Below, piece by piece: positions 35,161 through 46,850 of a DNA stretch of 64,000 nucleotides. A program made the position numbers and the translations under genes. A model generated the notes under the pieces. The model searched no databases. It saw only the letters and a list, made by a program, of their open reading frames with translations, and was not told the DNA's origin. The stretch's first letter is position 1. Every line of letters begins with the position of its first letter. The stretch comes from Talpa occidentalis (taxonomy: Eukaryota > Chordata > Mammalia > Eulipotyphla > Talpidae): assembly GCF_014898055.3 (NCBI RefSeq), contig NW_026555331.1:105769194-105833193 (forward strand), written 5' to 3'.

Positions 35161-37424
35161 TGCTAAAGGGTTTTTAAGGATTTTAAATATAGATTTGCAA
35201 TATAGAAAAAGTACTTACCTTAGTATGTAACGAGGGAGCTGACTTAGAAGGGAGCTATACCCAGGCAGGGAGGGAGGCAAATAAGGAGACTAACTGAATG
35301 AGAAACAATATAGGCTCATAAGAGAGATGGTGAGAAGAGTATGGAGAAGGGGATGTCAGGGTAAAACCAATAAAATTTGTGATTAATCAGATGTAAAGGT
35401 TAACTGACAGTACCCTCTCCACCCTGACACACACACATCCTCCTTATTTTAAGCTTCTGACATGGGCAGTTTTGCACGGGGTGGTGCTGTGAACCAAGAA
35501 AGAAGAAAAGAGCAGCAGGGAGAAGCAGGTTTGGGAGGCAGACAATCCAGGATAGATATATTGTTCCTGTTTTCCACTACAGTATGGTGCAGACACTTGA
35601 GAATCTTGCTTGTTATGGTTTCTGATTTATACTAAAGTTCTCTTACTATTTTTATTCCATTCTATGTTTTAAAATCTTACTTTTAGCCTTCAGACACTAA
35701 CCATTAGTAGAAGTGATATAAATATATATACGCTCAAATAAAAAATATATATACTACAAAAGAAAACATACTTGGGAATGAGAATAAAAACCAGCCACAA
35801 CCTAACAAAGAATGAGACAAATCACCTTTGAAAAAAAAGCACAAATCAATGCTCAGATTTGCTCCCACAACACTTGGGTAAACCATCCTTGAAATTTATC
35901 ATGCCACACTTCTGGTGTGGCAAGGATTATTGAATAGGAGGGGGAAAGGTGCGGTCACTGACCTAACTGTAGTCATCACAACGGTACCATTCCTAGGAGC
36001 AGTCGATACAGAGCTGGTTCCCCAAGGCTTCCTAGATACAACATCCTACTACGTCAGTTGCAGCATTACTGTACACTCTGGATATGATACAATAGCATGC
36101 ATAAAACCAATCCCACTTCATAAGAACAACAATACGAGTTGAATTTAAAAAGAAAAGAAAGAGGTGTAAAAATATCAATAGGCAACCAGGACTTGAGAGA
36201 CCAAAATCATGGAGAAAATCATGGAGAACTGCAGAGAAGTGAACCTAACACTTCGAGTCACATTTCCCTTTGGTAAATTCACCCCTTTTTAAACTTCGCT
36301 GGCAAGAATGCAGACAAGCACAAGAATGTGAGCCAAATGTGACAGGTGAAAGATGAAACGCTAAGAAGAACTTTTAGTAGTTTATGATGATTGGGAAACC
36401 AAAAGACAAAAAAACAAAACTCCCAAAGACACAAAAGGCAAAATTTGGAATCACAGGCTTCTCAAGGAGTCAAGTCATGGTAAATACCATGAGCTTTTTG
36501 TTAGATCCATGAAAGACAAGGCCTTAGAAGTAATGAAAACCAGAAGCAGGTTAGCCCTCACAAAACCTGAAATCCAGCACCAAATCATCGTTTCAATCTC
36601 TAACTGAATCAAGTTGATCTGCCCCTACTCTAACTGCCTTCCAGAAAAATCAAATCCTCTGCAGGAAGATAACATCTTTTTGCATATTTTTTTTCATACA
36701 TTTTATTCAACATTCGACAAAATTTAGGCATGCTGAAAGCCAAGATGATCTGTCTAAGAACCAAGGAGGAAAAAAAAGCAGATTTTTGAAAGAAACCACA
36801 ATGATACAGATATTGGAGTTATTGGGTGTAGATTTTTAAATTTAACTGTGAACAAAATATTCAAAAAATTAGGTAAAAAAAGAGAGTTCACCAGATAATT
36901 AGAATTTAAATAAGAGTCAAATAAATTTATAGAATTAAAGAGTTATTTTTCCATTGTTAATTGAAATTAACAACTTAATAAGTGGTTTAGAAGTAGATTT
37001 GACATGGAAGAACAACAGATACATGAACTTATGAAAGGTCAGTAGAATATATGCAGACTAAAGTGTGGAGAATAAAGGTATGAAAATATAGAAGAGACAA
37101 ATGACTAGAAAACATGTTTAACTGGATTCCTGGAAAAAGATGGTAAGGAAGGAATGGAATTAAACAAATAGTAAACTTTAGGGATTCTAAAAATTTAGGG
37201 AGTCTGAAAAATTTCCAAAATTGACAAAAGTCATCAAGCTAGTATTGAAAATCTCTGTGAATTTAAACAGGAAAAATATAAAGTAATTGAACCCCAGGTT
37301 GGCCAACTGATAATATGTGTTCCTCAACCAAGACTTTTGACACTCATGTAGGAACATGATGTTCTAAGATAGTAAGGTTAGTACAAACTTCTGATTCTGG
37401 ATTTTGAACATGGAAATTGTTGGA

Positions 37425-37690
37425 AGAACAATGACAATGGTTAATATTTATTGAAAACCATCCCTGTTTGGGTACTGTGTTTAGTATCCTATGAATAACT
37501 TCCATGAATTCCTTATACAATGCACAACTATTGCAAGAGGTATTACATTTTACCGGATGGTACAATTAAGGAAACTGAGACTCAGAAATTAAGTTACTTG
37601 TTCAAGGTCACACAGCTTGCTGTGCCTCAAATCATGCTCCTAAGCCACAAAGCACTATGCTACCCACAATGGCATAACCAAAGACAAGAA
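37425..37690 (+). mobile_element. MIR element
   Basis: The MIR core is clear: TATTTATTGAAAACC, then a four-part body ending GGAAACTGAGACTCAGAAATTAAG and CAAGGTCACACAGC. It is one of the best-preserved MIRs here and interrupts the ancient L1-type stretch. Confidence 0.8.
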
Positions 37691-38031
37691 ATGTTAAAAG
37701 TTGTCGGAGAAAAAAGAACAATGCTTTCAAATGACTTCTAAGATGCAAGAAAGCTGACTTGTCCATCAAAAGGGTGGATGGTAGAAGATAGTGCAATGTT
37801 ATCTTTAAGGTTCTGAAAGAAAATAACTACCACCTAGAATTCCTAAAGAAATAACCTCATAAATATATTTTCAAAAAACAAAAACCTGAAAATATTATTG
37901 CCAGCAGACCTGCACTGGAAAAAAATACTAAAGGTTGTTTTTCAGGCAGAAAGACAATTATTTTTAATACAATGTGAAAATGTGGAGAAAAGTGGACAAC
38001 TTCTATGTGTGAGTAAAAATAAATGAAAATC

Positions 38032-38053
38032 AATGATGATGATGATGATGATG
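38032..38053 (+). repeat. (ATG)n triplet repeat
   Basis: Seven ATG/GAT units lie in the CPVL intron. Confidence 0.85.
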
Positions 38054-38641
38054 ACTTGTGGGCTTGAACCAAGTATAAGTTTTTAAAATGGAAAACAGTG
38101 GGACAAAAGTTGCAATAAATTGAGTTAAAATTTTGTAAGGTACTTGGACATCTGTACAGTGATAAATGTAACTAATTCACAGTGGACTTTCTTGAGTCAG
38201 GATGAATCTTGTAATCTCTAAGTAAGCACCAAAAGGAAAGATAAAAAAGTAATATATCATTAAGAAGCTAATAGTGGTTCTAAAAGTTATCTGATCCCCA
38301 ACAATAGATGTGATAAAAAGATGATAGTAAATGGCAGAGACATTTCTATGTGATATGAAAAGCAGACTCCTGACAATTGGGGAAGTTTTTAGTTAGAAGA
38401 AATCTTGTAAGTAATATACCTCTTCTTTTTAGAGTGACACAAAACAAATGCAAATGCCTAAGAAGGGAAGACCTTCAATCAAATCTCTTGGTCTCATGTC
38501 ACCAAATCAGTAAGATGTTTCAATTGGCTACAAATATGTCTAATTTATAAAAAAGAAAAAAGGCAAGGGCATTTTCTCTAAATCAACTTGAAAGACTCTC
38601 TATGCTAATGTCAGCAAGGTTGGTAGGGATGACTAAGGTTA

Positions 38642-39191
38642 TGTTATAGGACAGGGAGAGGGCAGCCCAAACCCCGCAAACCTGCCTATTCTAAATGGGT
38701 TCTGCCATCCGCCGCATCAACACAAACATATGAGACTTTAATGAAAAGGAACTTTAATAAAACTAGGAAACAATACAGGAAAGGCAAAGAGTCTAGTTTC
38801 TAAATGAAGCACCCAAAGTTACCCGTCCCTCGTGGGTAAAAGTCCATCCAAATGGGATTGGTCAGAACAAGGCCCCAAAGCCTGCCACAAGTCTAAAGCA
38901 TCTTCAGTGGGGACCCACAGCAAAGGTCACAAACAACCGGACAAGCCCGGAAGGAAAGAGCAAAATCAACATCAAGATAAAAGCTGCCATTGTCACCTCC
39001 TCACGGGTCTCACCCACATCTGTGTCACCCAGTCCACGACCAAAAGACAAGCACAGTTTCTTCACGTGTCTCTAGGCTCCATCCTGCTCCTTCCTTCCAG
39101 TCTCTTCTGCAGCTTCTCCTCTTCCTGCTCAGCTCCACCCTCCTTGGTGGGGCAGGGAACCTCCCCCTTTCCTGGAGACCACCCTGTTACA
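38642..39191 (-). mobile_element. Solo LTR of an endogenous retrovirus, family B
   Basis: An element of 550 bases starts TGTAACAGGG on the minus strand and ends CCTATAACA, giving TG/CA ends with near-inverted termini. It is flanked by GTTA at 38638-38641 and 39192-39195, a 4-base duplication typical of class I (gammaretrovirus-like) elements. An ATTAAAG polyadenylation-like signal lies near 38737-38757. No internal viral genes are attached. The 134-residue plus-strand frame inside it is incidental. It shows no similarity to family A. Confidence 0.75.
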
Positions 39192-39261
39192 GTTAGAGCC
39201 TTATCTTTCCTTGGGCCTCATAATCAGGGAAACTAAAAGCACAGTGCCGACTAAGCATGCC

Positions 39262-39375
39262 AGTTAAGAGGAGGAACTCAGGATTCAGCAGATTTGCATC
39301 AGAGTCCAGCTCTGTGACTTTCGCATACTGACTTAACTGCTTCTATTTTTCATCTATAAAATGGCAATAAGAAGT
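39262..39375 (-). mobile_element. MIR fragment
   Basis: GAGTCCAGCTCTGTGACTTT, ACTTAACTGCTTC and CATCTATAAAATGGCAATAA are typical of an inverted MIR. It is followed at 39376-39465 by an unassigned old repeat that resembles 61084-61195. Confidence 0.65.
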
Positions 39376-39465
39376 AGTCCCAGTTGTCCCAATTTGCCTA
39401 GGACTGAAAGGTTTCTGGGGATATAGAACTTTTAGCGCTTAAACTGAAAAAGTGCTAGGCAACTC

Positions 39466-41249
39466 AAGATGGTTGGTCACTGTAAGGATATTTCACTTTC
39501 TATGAAAATTCAAAGAGAAAACACATATAAAATGTTACATGACACTCAGTGCACAGATATATCCAAAACTTGCAACATGTGCCTTGTGGGTGAATAACAG
39601 CACTCAACCAAAGGTCGTTCGTACTAATATTATCTGATTTTTTATGGTCGAAGGAATTTTTTTCCCCTGAAGAGTGGAGAAGGAAGTTGCAATATTAATA
39701 AAGATGAAATTCTTTTACTATACTTTTTCAGAAAGAGAGGATTATAATATATTCTTTAGGAGGGAAACTGTTTTCTTTCCAGGCTGCTTTTATTTCCACA
39801 CTATGAATCCTTCCTTCCCTTGGGAAAGATCCCAACTCAAATAAGAAAGCAGCTTGAATATGAGAGCAAACTACTGTCAATATGCTTGACTTCGCTATTT
39901 AGAATGAACCTTATCCCTTAAGCTTGCCAACACCATGATCCAGCCCATTCTTTCTCTCTACCTTCTATCACCACATGAAATGCCAAACTCTCTTTTCTCC
40001 CCACAGAAATGTCAAGCAAGCAAGACCTTACTTGTCTTAACAGAATGGCAGAAAGCTGTTCTTTTTCTTCCTTTTAAGAATCCACTTTACAACCCAGGAT
40101 TTGATGCAATTAAAAAGCAACCGAAACTTTACCCTACACATCCATATTTGATATATATTTGATCAATATATTTTATATTTGATATACACAAGAGGATAAA
40201 AAAAAATATGATCCAGTTCACTAATTATCCTTACTCAATGTCTAGCTTTATGATTTACATTCGTAGTTTTCTTTTGGATGAGAGAATGAGAGCAGGGAGG
40301 AGAGGGCAGAGGTTATCGCAGCAAGTGCTCCCTGTCAGGAGTGTTGTGAGGATCTTGACTCACCATCTTCTGGGTAACTTGGGAACAAAAGCCAGCCAAC
40401 CTGCTAGTTTTACGGCCTGCAAACAGCAATATGTGATGGCTCTAGCAGTAGTACTTTGGAGTTCTTTCCTATTGGCTCAGGAGAGTCAATTATGCATGTT
40501 GCTTGCTGTCTGACTCCACCTTTAGTCAAGTTGGTAGTTTAAAATCAGCCACTGGGATTATTTACACCATGGAAATTGGTAAACACTACAGATCAGCATC
40601 TCCCCTTCCTGGGTAAACACGTAACATTTGGACATTCTTCCTCTTCCCAGAAATAAATGGAAGGAACATCCATTCAAATGGGTAGATTATAAGGACCAAG
40701 ACTTCTCTTAAACCTTGGCTCAGGAAATCAGATGGACTGGGTTTCAAATATTTGCAGAAAGATGAGAAGGTTCTGTTGCCGGCTTGCCTTCCTGCCTACT
40801 CTCACTGAGTTCTGGTATAACCGGCAATAATAGTTTCAAGTTCATGTCACCACTTTCATGGGATCCTTCTGCTTGTATCAAGAGTTCCTGGAACATTCCA
40901 GACGAGAGAGGGTGTCCAGATTCAACTGTGTTCTTGACCCCACAGCCTAAGGCAACCCCAGACCTGCATATGTCTCCAAGTTCCAGGAATTTAGGATACA
41001 GAATACGCCAAATAGCACATATTAATGATAATATTTGTGGAAAAAAAACAAGGCATATAGTATTTGCCATGAAAGCAGAGATTGTGCAAAGGCAAAAAAT
41101 AGTGCCCTTTCTCTAGCTGACCATGTAGCAGTATCTTCTTCACACAACTTTATTTTGTTCCCTGAAGTCCCCCATTTCTCTATCCCACTCTTCTCCCCAC
41201 CTTATTTATTTTTTGGCTCTGTTTAATATTCTCACAAGTAATTTTGTGA
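39466..41249. other. CPVL intron, no gene or repeat assigned
   Basis: This is unique sequence with an AT-rich dyad-like stretch near 40146-40190. Paired frames on opposite strands at 40744-41116 are shadows of each other without homology. Confidence 0.5.
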
Positions 41250-41960
41250 ATCTGGTTATACCTCAAATTAAAACAATAAAAAGTTACTGTTTAAAAAGCA
41301 AACCCCAATTTCCTCTTTGTTCCTCAAATATCATTAATTTTTAAAACCCACTCTCCAAGTGTGGATAATACTTTAAATGCTAGACTTCTTAGAATTTATT
41401 CACTTCCCATAATGAAATAGTTCTCTGTTAAATTTCAATAGATTATTAAAAACCACTCAACAGCTAAGAGAAAATTACGCATCATTGCCTAACTGTTATA
41501 CATCAGTAAATAGATCTGCTATTCAATTTATATTTTAAATAATACAATAAATTAGCTCCCTGAGTATTAACTAAGTGCATATTTGGGTAGCTTAATTTAG
41601 AAGCATTCTTTTTATGCTAATCAGTCTGCTCTAATGAAATAGAACCACATGAACTAAGAGGACTCTTGGCAAATAATCAGAGTAAAATTAGGAGTTTCTA
41701 TTGTTTATTATTTCCTTTGTTTTCAGGAAGCAAGCTGTGTGTTTTTTATAAAAAGGGAAAAAAGCCCAAATGCCAAATTTCAATTTTTTAAAGGGGATAA
41801 TGCTTTAGTAATGAAACTTCTACAGGTCCTTGCATAAATTTGTTTCCCAGAATATTTCTCCTTTTGTCTCCTACGTAACACAGAAAGGCAACAGTCTACA
41901 GCTGCCATAAAGAATGAATGTAGTTTAAAGGTTGTAAACTATTCATTATTTCAGGATGTC
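41250..41960. other. AT-rich unique intronic block
   Basis: Many TAAT/ATTA words and an octamer-like ATGCTAAT at 41617-41624 occur, with no repeat recognised. It could be a conserved non-coding element or simply AT-rich intron. Confidence 0.3.
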
Positions 41961-42034
41961 TAGTCTATTCCCCAGAAAGATTTGGTGTGTACGTTAGTGA
42001 TCAACCATGACACTCTTTGAGAACTGCAGTATTA

Positions 42035-42055
42035 AAACACACACACACACACACA
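42035..42055 (+). repeat. (AC)n microsatellite
   Basis: About ten AC units lie in the CPVL last intron, just before the L2-like fragment. Confidence 0.85.
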
Positions 42056-42084
42056 AATGGGAGGGGCATGGGCATGAGGCAGGG

Positions 42085-42660
42085 GCCCACTGGATTTTAA
42101 TTACCCAAACATTTACTGAGCCACGAGCCATGCTAAAGGGTTTGCTAGTGAGATAACTGAAAGGTTATTCTCTCCCTCAAGGAACTCACTGTCAGATGGG
42201 GGAGGAAGACGGTTAAATGATCAACCCCAGTGCCGTACAGATGCACAGGAGGCATTCTGGGAGGAGGGCTTCTGAGAGGTGATAGTGAGTTTAGCTTTGT
42301 AAGGTAAATAGGGGCTTCCAGGCAGACAAAGGAACAGAAAGGGGAGGGAATTCCACAGGGATTTCTGGCTAACAAAATAGCAAGGGGTGTTGGGGAGGAT
42401 GATAAGAGGTTTTGTTTTGTTTTTCAGATTTCTAATGGAGAAGGAGGGAAAGGGAGCGTTTACGTTGGGGAAGGAAGCAAAGGCCAGGTCAAACATCTTA
42501 ATGATTCTATGTAAAGAGATTGAACTTTATTCTGTAGGTAGAAGGGAGTTATTGAGAGATTTGAAATAAGAGAAAAACATGATCAGGCTTGAACATTTTG
42601 GAAGAAGCACAGAGAGGATGGTAGATTAGAAAGGAGGTAGACTAGTTGAAACCAGCTAAG
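42085..42660 (-). mobile_element. L2-like ancient repeat, long fragment
   Basis: The plus strand has CCAAACATTTACTGAGCC and CTCAAGGAACTCACTGTCAG. Further on are GGGAGGGAATTCCACAGGG, GCAAAGGCCAGGTCAAACAT, TTGAACTTTATTCTGTAGG, AACATGATCAGGCTTG and GCTAAGGAGGCTATTG, the order found in long antisense L2-type fragments. The name is from memory; the repeat nature is clearer than the family. Confidence 0.5.
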
Positions 42661-44013
42661 GAGGCTATTGTAAAAAAGGACAAAGGTTAAACAGCACAAC
42701 TTAAAACACATATCAAAAATGTTCTTGAAAAGCATCCTTTATACCTTGTGCCTTTTCTTAAAATACTACAAGGCAAAAATGATTTCACTCTAGAATTTAT
42801 ACATATTACAAATTCTGTATTAGTTTATGAATATTTATATGGAGTGGCCATCATTTTCTGTCCTCAAACTGCTACATTTTTTATTGGTTTGTATAAAACC
42901 AGGGTCTCTCTTTTTAAGTAGTTTTTGGAGGTTCTTTGTCAAGCCTGAGGTAATGAATACAATCGGAGAATCAAGAAGGATGCTACAGGCTGTGAGAAAT
43001 ACTAACTAAGAAACCAGGTGAGAAATATCTACCAATTACTGTGCTGCTTAATTTTCTGGTAAGAGTCACAGCAAAGTGACTGGTAAATCACTTTCTTGTT
43101 TCAGTGCAAAAGTGATAGAAGCAGGGCGGCTTGTACTATGCTCCAAAAATACTTAGTTTCTTCTCCGATGTGCCAGGGCTTGTCTGCAAATCCAAGGCAC
43201 ACGTTGAAATCTGTTTTATTAGTTGTTTCTTATTACGGAGCCTCTGTTGGTGAGTTGAAATGAAAAGGGGCTGAAGGAGAACCTGCTGCATCCACACACA
43301 AAAGGGCAGAGTGAACAGTTCACTGGGCTGCTTAGGAGATGTAGATGCATTTTTCTTTCTAGATGTCCTGCGCTGAGGTTGGCTACCAAAAATCCAACTA
43401 AAAAAAAAAAATCAGAAAAACCATCTACTAAAGTCACAAAAATGAATCTTTAAGAAATCTAGCATGTTCTCTGTCTTGCTTTTTTTCCTTCTGCACAGCC
43501 TTGGTGAGATGGGCCACATTTCTAAAAACAGTAAGCAGGGAGGATATGGAGAAGCAATTGAACAGAAACAAAGGCAAAGTGGGAAGTCCCCTGGCAAGCT
43601 GCTCTGAGAAGACAGGGCTGATGCCAGAATCTAAACTTTGGGACTCCAGTTGCTGCATTAAAAAAAATAAATATTAGGGACAAAAATAAACAGTCACATG
43701 TCCGTGCTTGATAGCAGAAGAGCAAGAAGTTGTCAGAATGTTTGGGGGTTTCGTTTGCTAGTTTGTATTTTATTCCCTCAGCCTATATTCTCCTTCTTTC
43801 CAGTTTCCATGTTAGAAGCTCAGCATCACGGTGAAAAAGACTAGATGTTTGGTGGAAAAGGCTAGATGTTTCATTTATTGTCAACAGGAATGTTTCAGAT
43901 GATTGGTAAACTGGGAAGGGACTCAATGTTTTAGCAACATCTCATTATTCAGTTTAGGCACTTTTGTTTACTGCTATTAGGTAACCATGAGCCTTTAAAA
44001 AATGATATTTCTT
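42661..44013. other. CPVL intron, no gene seen
   Basis: No repeat was recognised except a short doubled word, ACTAGATGTTTGGTGGAAAAG / GCTAGATGTTT, near 43839-43870. Confidence 0.5.
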
Positions 44014-44279
44014 GGGCCTCCCTGGTGGCGCAAGGGGTTAAGCATCACCCTATGAAGCAATCCGCAGCCTCTGCAGCACAAGTTCGATCCCCAGCCAGCC
44101 AGGGAGCAACCCACATGGCGCAGCAGACCTCTCCTGACCTCTCCTCTCCTCAGCAGTGTATTTCAGTCTGCCTGTTGCGTTCCCCACTCTGTCTCTGGTG
44201 AATCCTCTCACCCCCCTGTATCTCTGGCCTGTACCCCAGTTCTAGTATGCATAAATAAATAAATCTTTAAAAAAAAAAG
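44014..44279 (+). mobile_element. tRNA-derived SINE, subfamily b (copy 7)
   Basis: This is a plus-strand copy with head GGGCCTCCCTGGTGGCGCAA at 44014. It has the box A-like TGGTGGCGCAAGGGG and the box B-like AGTTCGATCCC near 44081, and ends in ATAAATAAATAAATC plus A's at 44279. Flanks GATATTTCTT and GATAGCTCTT suggest a decayed duplication. It is the clearest copy for reading the RNA polymerase III promoter boxes. Confidence 0.92.
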
Positions 44280-44439
44280 ATAGCTCTTAAGGACCCTATT
44301 AGACTTGGCAGTGGGAGTGGATCTTCTTGCCCTGTGAAAACAAATTAATGCTAGGAGCGGTCCTACAGGCAATAAGAACAAAATTTTATTATCCACTTTT
44401 TAGGTACCAGAATGTGTGTCAAGTAATATATATGTTTTA

Positions 44440-44566
44440 TCTGATTAATTCTAATCATTAATCCTCCCGTGAAAGAGGCAAGTATTACTATTATCCTCAC
44501 TTCACAGAGAAGAAACCACTTTGAGAGGTTAAGCAACTTACCGAGGTCACACAGCTAACAAGTGCT
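44440..44566 (+). mobile_element. MIR fragment, cut by LTR family A
   Basis: The MIR core phrases ATTACTATTATCCTCACTT, GAGAGGTTAAGCAACTTACC and GAGGTCACACAGCTAACAAG are present. The repeat stops where the TGTATGG start of the truncated LTR begins. Confidence 0.78.
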
Positions 44567-44567
44567 G

Positions 44568-44810
44568 TGTATGGTAAGTAAAGTATCGGGCTTTCTGCCC
44601 TCCCGCCATTAGATTAAATGCATGTCTGATGGCAGACACCTGGAGTAGGGTGTGGGCATACATAGGTGGGATACACCTGGGCTAAGACTGTGCCTATAAG
44701 GGCGGTGTCACGGGGACGCCAGCAGAGGGCAAGAACTACCAGAAGAAGCAAAACCAGCAGAGCAGCAGAGGCCACAAGAGAACACCGGAGAGCCCAGGAA
44801 GAGTGATGGT
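44568..44810 (+). mobile_element. Truncated LTR, family A (second copy)
   Basis: This stretch starts TGTATGGTAAG and matches the reverse complement of 4537-4963 over its U3-like part. Shared blocks include CTGCCCTCCCGCCATTAG, CACCTGGAGTAGGGTGTGGG and GTCACGGGGA. Similarity stops after AGAGCCCAGGAAGAGTG, so the R-U5 side is missing. It lies directly after a MIR fragment (44440-44566). Confidence 0.8.
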
Positions 44811-45180
44811 CATAAAATCTGTTTCAAGGTACTTGCAACAGCATATGTATATGAAATGAGTTATCTCTGCTTTCTATTGGTGACAGTCTAATGTACTGCT
44901 AGTGCTGCTGTGGTTTGTTGTCTACATTCATAATGGAAGGAAATGCTGAACTTCATCATTCATAATAGAAGGAAATGCTTCTTAGAGTTAGAGGCTCCAA
45001 GTTCACTGACCGCTTGAATCCTAACCACTGACCCTTACCCCAGGTTAAGAACTCTTTTAAAATAAACTTACTTGTTAAGGGTTCTTCATAACAAAGTTTA
45101 AAAAAAAAAAAACAAACTTTGTTAAATAGCCTAATTATCATAGCTTCGAGTTCTCCTAAACCAGCTGAACATGCTTAGAA

Positions 45181-45290
45181 TGCCCTGAAGAGCTTAAATG
45201 CTGATGCTACTCCAGAACAACAAAGTGAGAATAACTGGAGACAGAGCCTGGGAATCTGTATTTGCATCGATTGAAACACATGTGTTTGAG
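45181..45290. mobile_element. Possible MER5-type fragment
   Basis: Phrases CCTGAAGAGCTTAAATGCTG and GCCTGGGAATCTGTATTTGC resemble a MER5 half. A similar phrase recurs near 46394 (GGCCTGGGAATCTATGC). The similarity is short. Confidence 0.35.
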
Positions 45291-46081
45291 AAAATGTAGT
45301 GGATAAACAGTTCCAAATTCTTTGTTAATGAAAACACTAAGTTTACTTATGATAAGACTTCACATTCCAAAACACTACTTTTATTTTGGGAATTGAATCA
45401 ATTTATTATAGTATTTGATTAATAATTAATATCCAAAACCAAATTCAAGGTGGCTGGTGGACAACATCTCTGCTGAGAACCACCTAGCATGATGTTTACA
45501 GTAGACCTTGCTTCGTCTGCTTATATCTTTGTTGGAAAGTAACAAAGATGTACTGCTATCTAAGGACTTTGCACAGAGACCACATCATTTCAGAGTAGCC
45601 CAACTCTGCTGGGGAAAGGAAGCTAATGTTTGAATAAATAAAAGACTTTCTACGAGTCTAAATTACCAATGGTCTATCAGTGTTTGGAGAGAACAAAGAC
45701 CACTTGTAAACCTACAATGCATGGCAGGGACTGAGATCTAAAATGTAGCTTAAGGTTTTGGCTGAGGATTTCTGAGCACCAGAAAACCACACCAGCAGAC
45801 ACTGTTGACTAGAGAACACTTTCTAAATGTGATGCTGCAGATCAATGGTTGGTTTGTTAAAAGTAAAACTGTGTCCTAAGATTTCTGGTTGGCCTCTAAG
45901 TAAGCAAAATAGGTCAGGATTTAGAGCATCCTTTATGCATTAGAATGGAAGTTTTACTCAAACATAATCCTTACTAGATTCTTGCAAAATGAAAGCCATT
46001 ACAGTGTTATATGGGGGGGGGGAAGTCATGGTTTAGGCTTCCCCCAAATCAGTTTAAATATTGATGCTCAGGTCCTACTTT

Positions 46082-46352
46082 ATTTATAAAAGATTTATTT
46101 TTATTTATTTATGCATACAAGAACTGGGGTATAGGCTAGAGATGCAGGGGTGAGAGGATTCACCAGAAACAGAGTGGGGCACACAACAGGTGGATCTACT
46201 GAAATACACTGCTGAGGGAGCAGCAGGCAAGGCAGGAGAGGTCTGCTGTGTCATGTGGGTTAGCTCCCTGGCTGGGGATTCAACTCATGCTGCAGTGGCT
46301 GGTGATAGTTTGATAGTGCTGAGACTTTAACCCCTGTACCACCAGGGAGGCC
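46082..46352 (-). mobile_element. tRNA-derived SINE, subfamily b (copy 8)
   Basis: The tail starts at 46082 and the head ends at 46352. A perfect duplication, CTCAGGTCCTACTTT, occurs at 46067-46081 and 46353-46367. The body is diverged, with GTATGCATAAATAAATAA at the tail side. Confidence 0.92.
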
Positions 46353-46379
46353 CTCAGGTCCTACTTTTGACCAATAAAG

Positions 46380-46850
46380 TCATACTATCTAAAGACAAGG
46401 CCTGGGAATCTATGCTTGCTAGGGTTGAGACACACTGGTTTAGGAAAATGTAGTGGGTTAAAGATGGTCCCAAACTCTTTGCTAGTCTTTCCATGAAGAG
46501 CCAAGAGCTCCATGATTTGCTTTGACTGAGAGTGTGCAATGGAAATAATATTCTGGGACTTTTGACCCCTGGCCTTAGAAAGACTGCCATGAATTTAGGA
46601 GACTGGCTGCCTCGCAGGTCACAGCATGGCCAGAGGCCAAATGGAGAGGGCCCTGGAGGAGAGGAGGCCACCTTTACTATACATCTCTAGTCAGACATGC
46701 GAGTGCATGTGTAGCCTCAGCCCACCTCAAGGGAACCAGAAAAGCCACCTAGCTGAACCCATTCTGCCACACATGATGAGAAATAAAAACTTGTGTTAAG
46801 CCACCACAGTTTGTAAAGATCTGTTATTCCCTAACAAATAACTGAAAAAG
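46380..46850 (+). mobile_element. Unassigned old repeat, LTR-like end
   Basis: The end AATAAAAACTTGTGTTAAGCC with CACCACAGTTTGTAAAGATC and CCTAACAAATAACTGAAAA is a known type of ancient mammalian LTR or DNA-repeat terminus. The middle carries GACCCCTGGCCTTAGAAAGAC. I do not assign a family. Confidence 0.45.

Larger units (their letters stand above)
32260..36599. other. CPVL intron, mostly unassigned
   Basis: It contains the MIR at 33450 and the L1M piece at 34985. The 75- to 121-codon frames show no coding evidence. Confidence 0.5.
36600..38470 (+). mobile_element. Ancient L1-lineage remnant (HAL1/L1M type)
   Basis: An A-rich, strongly decayed stretch includes a segment near 37690-37960. 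Its order of phrases (an 'aatg..ttcaaa', then 'gttctgaaagaaaataa', then 'cctagaattcc', then 'tattttcaaaaa') matches the ORF1 C-terminal region of L1 or HAL1 elements. A MIR-like piece at about 37425-37690 interrupts it. Boundaries and family name are uncertain. Confidence 0.42.

Noticed and set aside
38832..39236. 134-codon plus-strand frame
   Set aside because: It lies within the family B LTR and crosses its right boundary. Its low-complexity Ser/Leu-rich end reflects CT-rich LTR sequence.
44014..44100. tRNA gene
   Set aside because: The tRNA-like box A and box B belong to the SINE head. There is no complete cloverleaf or clean tRNA end.
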